Of a DNA stretch of 64,000 bases, positions 54,385 to 63,361 are shown one piece after another. The DNA comes from an uncultured Streptomyces sp. (GTDB lineage Bacteria; Actinomycetota; Actinomycetes; Streptomycetales; Streptomycetaceae). The notes below the pieces were generated by a model. That model searched no databases and was not told where the DNA came from. It saw only the letters and a list, made by a program, of their open reading frames with translations. A program made the translations under genes and the position numbers. The stretch lies in the NCBI RefSeq assembly GCF_947488945.1, contig NZ_CANLBS010000008.1, forward strand, positions 124,001 to 188,000. The letters run 5' to 3'. Every line of letters starts with the position of its first letter. Position 1 is the first letter of the stretch.

Positions 54385-56640
54385 CTACTCCTTGTACGGG
54401 ATCTCGCTGAGGGCGTCCGGGGCGGCGGGCGCGACCGGTTCCGCCGGGGTGGCGCCGCGCACCGGGAGCGGTGCGAGCGGTTCCCGGCGGACGGCGGGCC
54501 CGGCCGCCGCGCGCGACTCCTCCCAGGCGGGGTACGGGTGGCGGGGGTCGCCTTCGCGCCCGGCCGGGTCGGAGGCCGCGGCGGCCTCCCCGTAGCGGCC
54601 TGCGCTCTCCGGCGCACGGGCGGAGGCGATGGCCGGGGCCTCGGGGTCGCCCGACGGTTCGTGGCCGCCCTGCGTGTCGTACGGGTCCTGCGCCTCACCC
54701 GGCCCGGCGGGAGCGGGGTGGTCCTGCTCGGACCGGGCCTCGGCCAGGTCGATGCCCCGGCGGAAGGCCGCGAGCAGGCCCGGGTCGTGCAGGACGTCGT
54801 TGGTACCGGTGCGCGGGGCGGGGGCCTCGCGCAACTGCGGGACGAGGTTCTCCTGGTGCGCACGGCGCGGGAGTCGGGGCCGCACGTCCTGGTCGGCACG
54901 GTCCGCGGACGCGGGGCCCGCCGACCGCTGCGGCAGCGGGGGCCCCTGTCCCTCGCGTCCCCCGGCACCTGGCCGGTCCTCGCTTCCGTCGCCGAACGAG
55001 TCGCCCTCGCGCCGCAGTTGACGCGGGGGCACGGGCGCGAACTGCGGGGCGCCGGGCCCGGTGCCGTACGCCGTACCGGCCGCTTCCGGCGCGGACGCGG
55101 ACCGTCCCGGCCGGTCCTGCGCGGGCCCGTCGGGCGCGGACCGTTCGTGCGCCGACTGTTCGTGCGCGGGCCGGTCCTGGTGCTGACGGCCGGGCTGTAC
55201 CTGCTGTCCCTGCTGTCCCTGCTGTCCCTGCTGGGCCTGCTGGGCCTGCGGCAACGGCGGTGCGGGCTGCCCCGGCAGGGGCATGGAACCGGTGCCGGGG
55301 CCGGGGTGTGCGTGGTCCTGGTCCGGCTGCGGGGAGCCGGTCAGGGCAGTGGGCGGCGGGGCCGGGAAGCCGTCCGCCGGGGTCTCGTCCTCGGCGCCCA
55401 GCAGCGTCTGCGGGAGTACCAGCACGGCCTGCGTACCGCCGTAGATGTTGCTCTGGAGACGGACCGCGATGCCGTGCCTGCGGGCGAGTGCGGCGACGAC
55501 GAAGAGACCGATCCGGCCGTCCTGGAGCAGATGGGCCACGTTGACCCGGTCCGGGTCGGCGAGCAGGGCGTTCATCCGCTCCTGTTCGTGCCCGGCCATG
55601 CCGAGCCCCCGGTCCTCCACCTCCAGGGCGAGTCCGGCGGTGACGTGCTGGGCACGGAGCATGACCTGGGTGTGGGGGGCGGAGAACACCGTGGCGTTCT
55701 CCACGAGCTCGGCCAGCAGATGGATGACGTCGGCGACGGAGTGCCCGCGCAGGGTCCCGTCGATGGGCGGCACCAGCTTGACGCGCGGGTACTGCTCGAC
55801 CTCGGCGATGGCCGAGCGCAGCACCTCGGTCAGTCCCACCGGGCTGGACCACTGACGCCGGGACACGGCGCCGCCGAGCACCGCGAGGTTCTCGGCGTGC
55901 CGACGGATCCGGGTCGCCAGGTGGTCGACCTGGAAGAGCCCCTTGAGGAGGTCCGGGTCCTCGACCTCCTGTTCGAGCTCGTCCAGGATCTGGATCTCGC
56001 GGTGGACGAGGGACTGAAGGCGTCGCGCCAGGTTGACGAAGACCTCGACGCGCTGTTCCTCGCCGGCTCCCGGGGCGGCCTCGGGGGCGCGGAGGAGTTC
56101 GGCCGCCTCGACGACCGCGTTGACGGCCGTGTCCTGCGCCTGCCCCATCTCCCGGGCGAGCAGGTCGAAGGCGTCCCCGCCGTAGGTGGAGGCGGGGGGC
56201 GGGGTGCGGGGGGCGACGGTCCCGCCCTCGCGGAGTTGTTCCAGCACGCGTTGCAGGTCCGCCTGCCCCTGGGCGCTGACCCGGCGGAGGGCGAGCGCAC
56301 GGTCGAGTACCCCGCCGGCGACCCGGTGCGCGCCGAGGTAGGCCGCGGCGACGGCGGCGACGGCGAGGGCTCCGGAACCGCCGAGGGCGGCCCAGAGGCT
56401 GGCCGAGGGGCGGATCCCGGAGGCCCGCACGGTGAAGAGGACGGCGGCGGCTCCGCTGAGCACGGCGGCCACGCACGGCAGCAGCGCTGTCCGGACCAGC
56501 TGGGGGCGTATGCGGACCTCGGGCGGGGGCAACGGGATGCGCTGCCGGTTCGCGGCAGAGTGGGAACGGCCGCCGGGACGGCCGTGCCGCCCGCCCTCAC
56601 GGCGTTCCGGTCGCGCGTCGGGAGCGCGAAGTTGAGACAT
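54385..56640 (-). CDS. cvnA: Conservon histidine-kinase-like sensor CvnA
   Basis: 751 residues. Two membrane helices (about 51-72 and 79-100) with almost no extracellular loop precede a helical linker and a dimerisation region (VDHLATRIRRHAENLAVLGG). The GHKL ATP-binding domain has ELVENATVFSAPHT (N box), EDRGLGM (G1) and a DGRIGLFVVAALARRHG block (G2). Residues 410-750 are disordered and Pro/Gln/Arg-rich, with QQGQQGQQ runs. It may bind ATP without being a classical kinase. Start ATG 56640 (MSQLRAPDAR); an upstream ATG at 56691 is less likely. Confidence 0.9.
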   Translation of the reverse strand: MSQLRAPDARPERREGGRHGRPGGRSHSAANRQRIPLPPPEVRIRPQLVRTALLPCVAAVLSGAAAVLFTVRASGIRPSASLWAALGGSGALAVAAVAAAYLGAHRVAGGVLDRALALRRVSAQGQADLQRVLEQLREGGTVAPRTPPPASTYGGDAFDLLAREMGQAQDTAVNAVVEAAELLRAPEAAPGAGEEQRVEVFVNLARRLQSLVHREIQILDELEQEVEDPDLLKGLFQVDHLATRIRRHAENLAVLGGAVSRRQWSSPVGLTEVLRSAIAEVEQYPRVKLVPPIDGTLRGHSVADVIHLLAELVENATVFSAPHTQVMLRAQHVTAGLALEVEDRGLGMAGHEQERMNALLADPDRVNVAHLLQDGRIGLFVVAALARRHGIAVRLQSNIYGGTQAVLVLPQTLLGAEDETPADGFPAPPPTALTGSPQPDQDHAHPGPGTGSMPLPGQPAPPLPQAQQAQQGQQGQQGQQVQPGRQHQDRPAHEQSAHERSAPDGPAQDRPGRSASAPEAAGTAYGTGPGAPQFAPVPPRQLRREGDSFGDGSEDRPGAGGREGQGPPLPQRSAGPASADRADQDVRPRLPRRAHQENLVPQLREAPAPRTGTNDVLHDPGLLAAFRRGIDLAEARSEQDHPAPAGPGEAQDPYDTQGGHEPSGDPEAPAIASARAPESAGRYGEAAAASDPAGREGDPRHPYPAWEESRAAAGPAVRREPLAPLPVRGATPAEPVAPAAPDALSEIPYKE

Positions 56641-56954
56641 CAGTGTCCTTGGTACGTGGGGCCCCAGGAATCGGTGTTCACGCGGTGGCACCTACGGCGG
56701 TCGGTCAGACTCCGGTCATCGGACGCCAGGGCCCGGAAGAAAGGAAGCCCTGCGTTGATCACCGGGCACACACGGTAGTCGCCCCGTGTGCGGGCGTGAG
56801 AGCCAGTTGTCGAACTTGCCCGGCATCCGTCCCGCTCTGGTATGACGCCTCGCACGGACAGCCGATTACGGCGGCCGGGCCGCGCGCCACCGGCAACGGC
56901 CTCCGCTCCCACGCGAGGACGGCCGTGCGCACACGCCCCGTCCGCGCACGCGAA

Positions 56955-57002
56955 GGAGCCCGCCCGCCGTCACTCCCCGAAGGGGTACGGCGGACGGGCT
57001 CC
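56955..57002 (-). terminator. Terminator after the DUF6411 gene
   Basis: GGAGCCCGCCCGCCGT (56955-56970) pairs with ACGGCGGACGGGCTCC (56987-57002), 15 of 16 positions, around a 16-nt loop, 66 bp beyond the stop. The rest of the 56641-57068 gap holds only the cvnA promoter region, with no clear boxes. Confidence 0.8.
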
Positions 57003-57068
57003 TCGAAGATTGCGCTCAGGCTCTCCGGCCTGGCCGCGTCGCGCGTGGGCGCTGCGGGCCGCGGAGGG

Positions 57069-57311
57069 TCAGAACGGCATGTGGCCACGGGCACGACGCC
57101 CGGCGGAGCCACTGCGGCCGACGGCCTTGGAGCTGCTGCGGAACGGCTTGCTCAGCGCCCGGCCCAGCACGCCCGGCGCCTTGTTGCCGGCCCGCGAGCC
57201 GACTCCCAGGGTCCGCTGGGTTCCGTTCTGGGGGTGCCGCGAAAGGCGGGGAACGAAGAACGCGAGCACGGCGAGAACGACACAGACGGCGACTATTCCG
57301 ACGACAACCAT
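57069..57311 (-). CDS. DUF6411-type small membrane protein, 80 aa
   Basis: One N-terminal membrane helix (VVVGIVAVCVVLAVLAFFVP, residues 2-21) is followed by a basic Gly/Ser/Arg-rich cytosolic tail (RLSRHPQNGTQRTLGVGSRAG and SAGRRARGHMPF). The ending GRRxRGxMPF is recalled from small Streptomyces proteins of this family. The ATG at 57311 follows AGGGAG. Role unknown. Confidence 0.75.
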   Translation of the reverse strand: MVVVGIVAVCVVLAVLAFFVPRLSRHPQNGTQRTLGVGSRAGNKAPGVLGRALSKPFRSSSKAVGRSGSAGRRARGHMPF

Positions 57312-57540
57312 GAAAAGACTCCCTGCATCGTGTTGCTGCTTCGTGGTGTCTTCGCCGTGTGCCCCGCGCCGCCCTTCCCAATCACGCGATGCCGACGGGC
57401 CCGTGGGACCGGCCCGTCGGACCGCCCCGTCGGACCGTCCCGTCCGGCTGTCCGAACGGATACCTGGGATGCGGGTACGGGGGCTGGTGCCGCCGCTCCG
57501 GGGGCGCTCACAGCGCGGCACGCACCGGCTCGCACACGCG

Positions 57541-57585
57541 CGGCACGCACCGGCGCGGCGCGTACCGGCGCGGCACGCACCGGCG
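57541..57585. repeat. 15-bp tandem repeats in a 333-bp gene-free stretch
   Basis: CGGCACGCACCGGCG and variants repeat three times (57541-57585), with a further copy at 57516. The surrounding stretch (57312-57644) shows no gene. Confidence 0.7.
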
Positions 57586-57644
57586 CGTAGCAGGCCGTGC
57601 GTACCGGGGGCCGGCGCGCCGAACGCCGGAGCCGCCGCGCCGTT

Positions 57645-57959
57645 TTACGCCGAGCGCTGCTGCGGCATCCGCTGCTGGGGGGCCATGCCCTGGGGGGTCC
57701 CACCCCGGCCCGGCATTCCCTGCTGGGGTCCGCCTTGGTGCGGGGCCATGCGCTGTTGCTGGGGCCCGCCTTGCGGCGGAGCCATCCGCTGCTGCTGGGG
57801 CGCCCGGCGTTGCAGCTCCGCGCCGCCCTGGGGGGCGGGGCTCGCGGGGAAGAACCGCGACAGGTCCCGTTGAATCCGCTCGGCCTCGTCACGCACCTCG
57901 GCGGGCACGTCGCCGCGTTCGGACACGAGCCGGGAGTAGGTCGGGGTTTCCTGGAACAC
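57645..57959 (-). CDS. Small protein with Gln/Met/Pro-rich tail, 104 aa
   Basis: Residues 1-40 are well ordered and conserved-looking (FQETPTYSRLVSERGDVPAEVRDEAERIQRDL). The rest is a disordered tail of QQRMAPPQGGPQQQRMAP-type repeats. The GTG at 57959 is chosen because conservation begins there; the ribosome site is weak. No known domain. Homologous short proteins appear in many Streptomyces as far as I recall. Confidence 0.65.
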   Translation of the reverse strand: MFQETPTYSRLVSERGDVPAEVRDEAERIQRDLSRFFPASPAPQGGAELQRRAPQQQRMAPPQGGPQQQRMAPHQGGPQQGMPGRGGTPQGMAPQQRMPQQRSA

Positions 57960-58105
57960 GGTGGGTCTCTGCTTTCTGCACGGTGGTGGCCGACCGGCGG
58001 CCGGGAGCGGAGCGAACTCGGGCGAGCCTACAGTCGGCCCGCGCCGGGCGGACCGGGGCGTGCGGACCCGAAGTGGGCCCCGGGGGCTTGACGGAAGGGG
58101 TACGG

Positions 58106-58141
58106 GGTGGTGGCCGGTGACGGAGGTCACCGGCCACCACC
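58106..58141. promoter_or_regulatory. Perfect 16-bp stem palindrome in a divergent gap
   Basis: GGTGGTGGCCGGTGAC (58106-58121) pairs with 58126-58141 around GGAG. It lies between two divergently transcribed genes (57959 leftward, 58317 rightward), not after a gene. It is therefore either a large operator, a leader hairpin or a small RNA terminator. Confidence 0.55.
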
Positions 58142-58316
58142 CCGCACGCGGGGCGGCGCACGCCGGTGCACTCCGGTCCGTGCCGCAGCCCTCACGCGGC
58201 CCCGGCCTCAGCCCGACGGCACCCGTAAAGACATTGCTCCGGCGGCGTTTGAATCCGCCGTGACCGGTCAGACGGACCGACGTACCTGATGTCGAGTACA
58301 GCAAGGTGTGAGTGAC

Positions 58317-58490
58317 ATGGCAGCCGATGAGAAGACCCAGGCCAAGACCGAGCAGGCCACGGGCAAGGTCAAGGAGGCCGCCGGTCGCACGGTCGGCAAC
58401 GAGCGTCTTACCGCCGCGGGCCGGGCCGAGCAGGCCAAGGGCGACGCGCGTGAGGCCAAGGAGAAGACGAAGGACACCTTCAAGCACTGA
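58317..58490 (+). CDS. CsbD-family stress protein
   Basis: 57 residues, Ala/Glu/Lys-rich and helical, with the CsbD signature KTEQATGKVKEAAGRTVGN and a second half AEQAKGDAREAKEKTKD. These are general-stress proteins, in Bacillus under SigB. The ATG at 58317 gives MAADEKTQ; an in-frame GTG nine bases upstream is possible. A terminator hairpin follows. Confidence 0.88.
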   Translation: MAADEKTQAKTEQATGKVKEAAGRTVGNERLTAAGRAEQAKGDAREAKEKTKDTFKH

Positions 58491-58546
58491 CCTCCTCCCG
58501 CGCAGCCCCGAAGTGCACCGAGCGCCTCCCCCGACGCCCGGTGCCC

Positions 58547-58576
58547 GTGTGGCCCGGCCTCCGTGCCGGGCCACAC
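58547..58576 (+). terminator. Terminator of the CsbD gene
   Basis: GTGTGGCCCGGC (58547-58558) pairs perfectly with GCCGGGCCACAC (58565-58576) around CTCCGT, 56 bp after the stop. It can also serve the convergent VWA gene. Confidence 0.85.
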
Positions 58577-58657
58577 GCATGCCCGCCCCCGCTCCACGCG
58601 GAACAGGGGCGCAGGGGGCGCCCACCACGGATCACGGTGGCACCCCCGCCGCGCCCG

Positions 58658-60094
58658 TCACCCGATCCGCACCACCCGCGCCCAGCCGGGCGGCGCGTCG
58701 GAGACGTACGCCGGATTGGACTCGTCGTACCTTCGCCGCCCGCCCGGCCGGGCGAACAGGCCCACCACCGTCCGGCAGGACGGCCGGGCGCTCGGCCACG
58801 GAGTCTGCCCGTCGGTCAGGGCCACCACCACGTCGGGCGCGGGCCGCGTGCGCAGTGCCCGCGCGAATCCGGTCCGCAGGTCGGTACCGCCCCCTCCGAT
58901 CAGCGTGAGTCCCTCCGCCTCGCGCAGCGACGGCACCAGGTGTGCGGCGGCGTCGCACGCCACCAGCGAGACCATGTCCCTCCGTCCGCCGATCGCGTGC
59001 GTGAGGGCCGTCACCTCGCGCAGTGCGGCGCCGAGTTCGGCGTCGCTGACGGAGCCGGAGGTGTCGATGATCACAGCCACCCTGGGCGGTCGGCGTCGCA
59101 GGCTCGGCAGGAGGGCACCGGGGACGCCGGCGGAGCGCCGGGAGGGCCGCCCGTACGTGTAGTCCTCGCCCGTACCGCCGCCGGAGCAGGCCGACCGGAG
59201 CGCCGCGCCCAGCAACTGCCGCCACGGCTGGGGCGGCTGGAACGCCTCCTGCGCCCACCTCTTCCAGCCGGCCGGAACGTCCCCCGGCCGTCCCTCAATA
59301 CCTTGGGCGACCCGGAACCGCACGGCGTCCCGTGCCTCCGGACCGAGGCCGTTCGCCCCCTCCGGCCCGAGGTCCCACTCCCGGTCGTGCCCGTCGGCTC
59401 CGCTGCCGCAGTCCAGCCATGCGTGCGCCTCGGTGAGGGCGCCGAGGCGGAAGCGGCGCAGATAGTCCTCCATGAGCTGCCCCTCGGGCAGTTCGAGGTC
59501 GGACGGGCGCACGGCGCCCTCGGGTTCCGCCAGGCCGTCGCCGAAGGCGTCGTCGTTGATCTCGCAGTCCGCGGCGATGTTCATGCGCAGCCACTCGCCG
59601 GGACCGGCCGTTTCGTGGGCGCGGGAGTACCGGTCGCTGCGCCCGTGGTGGTCGCGCAGCAGGTGCGACACCTCGTGCACCCACACCCCGGCCAGTTCCT
59701 CGACCGGGGTCCGGTCCACGAAAGCGGGCGAGACGTAACACCGCCAGTGCCGGTCGACACTCATGGTGGGGACCCGTCCCGACTCCACCGGGTGCAGGGC
59801 GAACAGGGCGGTCGCCAGGTACGGCCGGGCCCGCGCGGCCTGCAACCGGGCGGCGAAGAGCTTCTCGCGGTCGAGCGGCCGGTGCGGGACGGAAGCCGCG
59901 GTCCCGGTCGATGGCGCGGACTCCGGAACCGTGTGCGGCCGGTGCGCGGACTCCGGAACCGTGTGCGGCCGTGGCGCGGGCTCCCGGTTCACCGGTTGCC
60001 GGGGCTCGGGCCGTCGCGGCACTGGCTTCCGGCTCGCGGGTTTCCGGCCCACGGGCTTCGGACCGGTGCCGTCGGCGGGGCTCGGCCCGTTCAC
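58658..60094 (-). CDS. VWA-like/DUF2201 putative metallopeptidase
   Basis: 478 residues. A Pro/Arg-rich N-terminus with PHTVPESA repeated (about 30-60) is followed by a metallopeptidase-like domain with HEVSH (140-144; an HExxH zinc motif) and NIAADCEIND. The C-terminal VWA-like domain has the metal-ion site IIDTSGSVS (D344) and GGGGTDLRTGF. The GTG start at 60094 overlaps the MoxR-ATPase stop by 4 bp. MoxR-VWA pairs act as chaperone-like or metal-insertion machines; the added HExxH site suggests proteolysis (inferred). Confidence 0.85.
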   Translation of the reverse strand: MNGPSPADGTGPKPVGRKPASRKPVPRRPEPRQPVNREPAPRPHTVPESAHRPHTVPESAPSTGTAASVPHRPLDREKLFAARLQAARARPYLATALFALHPVESGRVPTMSVDRHWRCYVSPAFVDRTPVEELAGVWVHEVSHLLRDHHGRSDRYSRAHETAGPGEWLRMNIAADCEINDDAFGDGLAEPEGAVRPSDLELPEGQLMEDYLRRFRLGALTEAHAWLDCGSGADGHDREWDLGPEGANGLGPEARDAVRFRVAQGIEGRPGDVPAGWKRWAQEAFQPPQPWRQLLGAALRSACSGGGTGEDYTYGRPSRRSAGVPGALLPSLRRRPPRVAVIIDTSGSVSDAELGAALREVTALTHAIGGRRDMVSLVACDAAAHLVPSLREAEGLTLIGGGGTDLRTGFARALRTRPAPDVVVALTDGQTPWPSARPSCRTVVGLFARPGGRRRYDESNPAYVSDAPPGWARVVRIG

Positions 60095-61347
60095 CGGCTG
60101 CCCCCGGTGACGGTGCGGGCCGCGGCGCGGTCCGCACGGCGGAGGAGCGCGACCGCTCCGGCGAGCCGGTCGACGGACTGCGGCACGTCCCAGTCCTCCC
60201 GGCGCAGTGAGGCGAGGGTGGTGGCGGGGACGACCACCAGGTCCGGGGCTCCGGTCTCCATCGCCCGCACCAGCAGCGCCCACGCCGCGTCCCAGCGGTC
60301 GTGCGTGGGTCGGTTGCGTACCGCCGCGACCACTCCGTCGAGTACCGCCTGCCGCAGATCGCCGCGCTCGGGCAGTTCGGCGGCCGCCGGATCGGCGAGC
60401 AGCGTCTCGGGGTCGGGGAGGTCCAGCCGGTCCAGGCTCGCCAGCAGCTCCAGCCCCGGGCCGTCGCCGACGGCCCCCCGGACCAGCATCGACAGCACCT
60501 CCCGGCCGGACCCGGCGGCGGTGGCGAAGGCGATCAGGCGCAGGGTCGACTCCCAGCTGCGGGGGGAGGGCCAGGCGCCGCCCCGGCGGCTCTCGTCGGC
60601 GGGCAGCCGGTGGACGAGTTCGGGGCGGACGGACAGCAGACCGCGCACGGCCCGGCGGGCGAACCCGACGGCGTCCGCGAAACGTTCGGGATCGAGCACC
60701 GGCAGGGTGGCCCGTGGCCAGGTGCCGCCGAGACCGCGGAGTACCACCTCGTGGTCGTGCACCCACTGGAGGTGGACGAACCGGTTGGCCAGCGGCGGAC
60801 TCAGCTCCCAGCCGTCGGCGGCCGAGGCGCGCGGGTTGGCGGCGGCCACGATCCGTATGCCGGGCGGAAGTTGGAGCGAACCGACCCGGCGTTCCAGTAC
60901 GAGGCGGAGCAGTGCGGCCTGCACGGCGGGGGGTGCGGTGGACAGTTCGTCCAGGAACAGCAGCCCCCGGCCCTCGCGTACCAGGCGGACCGCCCAGTCC
61001 GGCGGGGCCATCGCGATGCCCTGGACGGCCGGATCGTCCCCGACGACCGGCAGACCGGAGAAGTCCGAGGGCTCGTGCACGCTCGCGATGACGGTGGTCA
61101 GCGGCAGGTCGAGGGAGTCGGCCAGCTGGGTCAGCCCCGCGGTCTTGCCGATGCCGGGTTCGCCGCAGAGGAGGACGGGCAGGTCGGCGGCGACGGCCAG
61201 GGTCAGCGCCTCCAGTTGGGCGTCGGGGCGCGGTTCGGTGGTGGTGGTGAGCAGCAGGGCGGTCAGCGCGTCGGCGATGTCGAGCGCGGTCGGGGCGAAC
61301 GGGTCGGCGACGAGGCCGACGGGGGCGAGCGGAGTGCGTGAGGGCAT
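60091..61347 (-). CDS. MoxR-type AAA+ ATPase
   Basis: 418 residues. Walker A GEPGIGKT (62-69), Walker B GLLFLDE, sensor-1 region RIVAAANPR and arginine-finger region PLANRFVHLQW define a MoxR-family AAA+ protein. It is expected to work with the VWA protein encoded by the overlapping downstream gene. ATG at 61347. The 263-bp gap upstream (61348-61610) contains only short repeats such as GGAACGAGGTCC twice (61481-61504). Confidence 0.88.
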   Translation of the reverse strand: MPSRTPLAPVGLVADPFAPTALDIADALTALLLTTTTEPRPDAQLEALTLAVAADLPVLLCGEPGIGKTAGLTQLADSLDLPLTTVIASVHEPSDFSGLPVVGDDPAVQGIAMAPPDWAVRLVREGRGLLFLDELSTAPPAVQAALLRLVLERRVGSLQLPPGIRIVAAANPRASAADGWELSPPLANRFVHLQWVHDHEVVLRGLGGTWPRATLPVLDPERFADAVGFARRAVRGLLSVRPELVHRLPADESRRGGAWPSPRSWESTLRLIAFATAAGSGREVLSMLVRGAVGDGPGLELLASLDRLDLPDPETLLADPAAAELPERGDLRQAVLDGVVAAVRNRPTHDRWDAAWALLVRAMETGAPDLVVVPATTLASLRREDWDVPQSVDRLAGAVALLRRADRAAARTVTGGSR

Positions 61348-61610
61348 GGGTGATCACCTTGGTGGCTCGTGGGCGAACGCGGCAGTGGGGTCGGTCAGGA
61401 ACGGGTCCGGATCGGGCACGGCACGGATCGGGGCGGAGTCCGGATCAGGTCAGGGCCCGGATCCGGGGCCGGTCAGGATCGGAACGAGGTCCGGAACGAG
61501 GTCCGGAACGGGGCGGAGGGACGCCGGACGGAAGGCCGGCGACGTCGGGCGGTCCCCGGCACGGCGCGGGAGGACGCGCCGGGGCAAGAGGGCGAGGGGG
61601 CGGTCTTCCG

Positions 61611-63047
61611 TCAGCGGGCGGTGGCGTGGCGCGGGTGCGGGCGGCTGTCGCGGGAGCGGCGGTGGTCCGGTGGGATGCTGCCGGGGCCTGCCCGGTCGGG
61701 TCGTACGCCGCGCGGGCCGGGGCCCGGTCCGATCAGCCCGGCACGGAACAGCCCGTAGGTGAGCCGCTGTCGGGCCGTCGCCTCCAGCGCGTCCCGGAGT
61801 GGGCCGTCCCGGAGCACGGCCCGGGGGCCGAGCAGTCCTTCGAGCACGTCCAGCGCCCCGGTGACATCGCCGTGCCTGAGCCGTTCGTGCATGCCTTCCA
61901 GGCAGTCCGGGCGGCGGTGGGCCTCGTCGATCGCCCGCACGCAGGGCAGCGGGGCGCCGGTCAGTTCGGCCAGCAGCTCCTCCCTGCGGACCTCGGCGGG
62001 TTCGTGGTCCAGCGCCGTCAGCACCCCGTCGACCAGCGCGATCCGGTGCCGGGCCCCCCGGCAGTCGACCAGGTGCGGATCGCCCGGCAACCGTGCCGCA
62101 GGGGCGGGGCCCACGGTCCGCCGTCCCGGTGCCAGGGAGTCGGCGACCAGAGGGTGCAGCCGGTCGGCGGTGAGGGCCCCGGTGCGGAGCAGTTCCACAT
62201 CCGGCGGGGTCCAGGTCGCCGCGTGGGGCAGTACCGGCAGGGCGGAGGCCGCACCGCCCGGCGGTGCGGCGGTGATCCGCGCAGGATCCGTACCGAGGGC
62301 CGGTTCCAGGACCAGCCGCCGCCGGGACCCCAGCCGCACGAGTACGGGCCCGGGGGCCAACCCGTCGGCCCGCAGCAGCAGTTCGGCCTCCCGCGCCCAG
62401 CGGTCGACGGCAGGGCGCCCGACCGCGTCGTCGGCGGTCCCGTGCCCGTCCTCGGCCAGGGTGTTCGGCGCGCCGTCGGGCGGCCGGTCGGCGCCGGAGC
62501 GTTCCCGCAGTTCGCCGGTCCTGCGGGCGTCCCACAGGTGGCGGTGCAGGTCGAGCCGGAACCGCCGGTCGGGCCGGGTGTGCGGATGGTGGAGCGCCCC
62601 GGGGACGGGGTCCCCGTCGCCGCTCCACACCAGCAGGCTCATCCGCTGCTCGGCGTCCGCCCAGGCGGGCGGGGTGCGGACAGCGAGATGGACGGCTTGG
62701 TTCCGGTCGTGCCGCTGCGTGCGGTACCGGGCGAGGGTGAGCGTCAGCCCCGGGCGCAGCAGCCCGTCCGGGGCTATCCGCGGCATGTGCCACCGCAACA
62801 GGTCGGGGGCGAGGTGGCGGAGGTCGGCCCGTACGAGGGAGGCGAGTTCGCGTCCGTGGGTGCGGGTCAGCCGGCGCAGATCGAGGTCGACGTCGACGCC
62901 CGCTGCCGCGCAGGCGCCTGCCCAGTCGCCGGAGCGGCGGCGGGCCGTGGCGGTCTCGATCACGGAGGGCGGCACGGCGAACTGTCGCACGCGCGGCCAG
63001 AAGTCGGTTCGGGGGTCTCCGTACGCGGTTTCGGTGAGCATCAGCAC
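61611..63047 (-). CDS. Conserved hypothetical protein, probable third member of the MoxR-VWA unit
   Basis: 478 residues with no signal or membrane segment. It is Arg/Leu/Pro-rich, with segments such as RDRNQAVHLAVRTPPAW, VPGALHHPHTRPDRRFRLDLHRHLWDARRTGELRE and LVDCRGARHRIALVDGVLTALDHEP. I do not recognise a domain. It is encoded just upstream of, and in the same direction as, the MoxR and VWA genes, so it may be a substrate or cofactor of that machine. Start taken at the ATG at 63047. The C-terminal 40 residues are basic and low-complexity. Confidence 0.7.
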   Translation of the reverse strand: MLMLTETAYGDPRTDFWPRVRQFAVPPSVIETATARRRSGDWAGACAAAGVDVDLDLRRLTRTHGRELASLVRADLRHLAPDLLRWHMPRIAPDGLLRPGLTLTLARYRTQRHDRNQAVHLAVRTPPAWADAEQRMSLLVWSGDGDPVPGALHHPHTRPDRRFRLDLHRHLWDARRTGELRERSGADRPPDGAPNTLAEDGHGTADDAVGRPAVDRWAREAELLLRADGLAPGPVLVRLGSRRRLVLEPALGTDPARITAAPPGGAASALPVLPHAATWTPPDVELLRTGALTADRLHPLVADSLAPGRRTVGPAPAARLPGDPHLVDCRGARHRIALVDGVLTALDHEPAEVRREELLAELTGAPLPCVRAIDEAHRRPDCLEGMHERLRHGDVTGALDVLEGLLGPRAVLRDGPLRDALEATARQRLTYGLFRAGLIGPGPGPRGVRPDRAGPGSIPPDHRRSRDSRPHPRHATAR

Positions 63048-63361
63048 TCACCTTGCGCGGACGGGTCCCCCATTCTGCGAACGGAGTGGGTAGTCATCGC
63101 CGGGAGCATACGGCCCCGCGCCACCTGGCGCCATGCCTTTTCTCCCGCCGGGCGCGTCCCGCAGGTGACGGAAAGCGGTTCCGACGTACCGGCTTGACGA
63201 CACTTGGGGCGAACACGCCTCCCGCGCAACCGACTTGGTTCGAATCACGCGGACCCGTACTGGCTCCGCCACCCGCACAGCCTCTCGGGAAGTGGAGGCC
63301 CCCGGTTGAGAACGAGAAGAGGTGCCTGAGCTGCCTGAGGTGCCTGCTGGTGGTGCCCGTG
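63048..63361. other. Gene-free stretch between two minus-strand genes
   Basis: 314 bp holding the promoter region of the 63047 gene and the 3' flank of padR. I see no hairpin, repeat or credible open frame. Confidence 0.4.
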
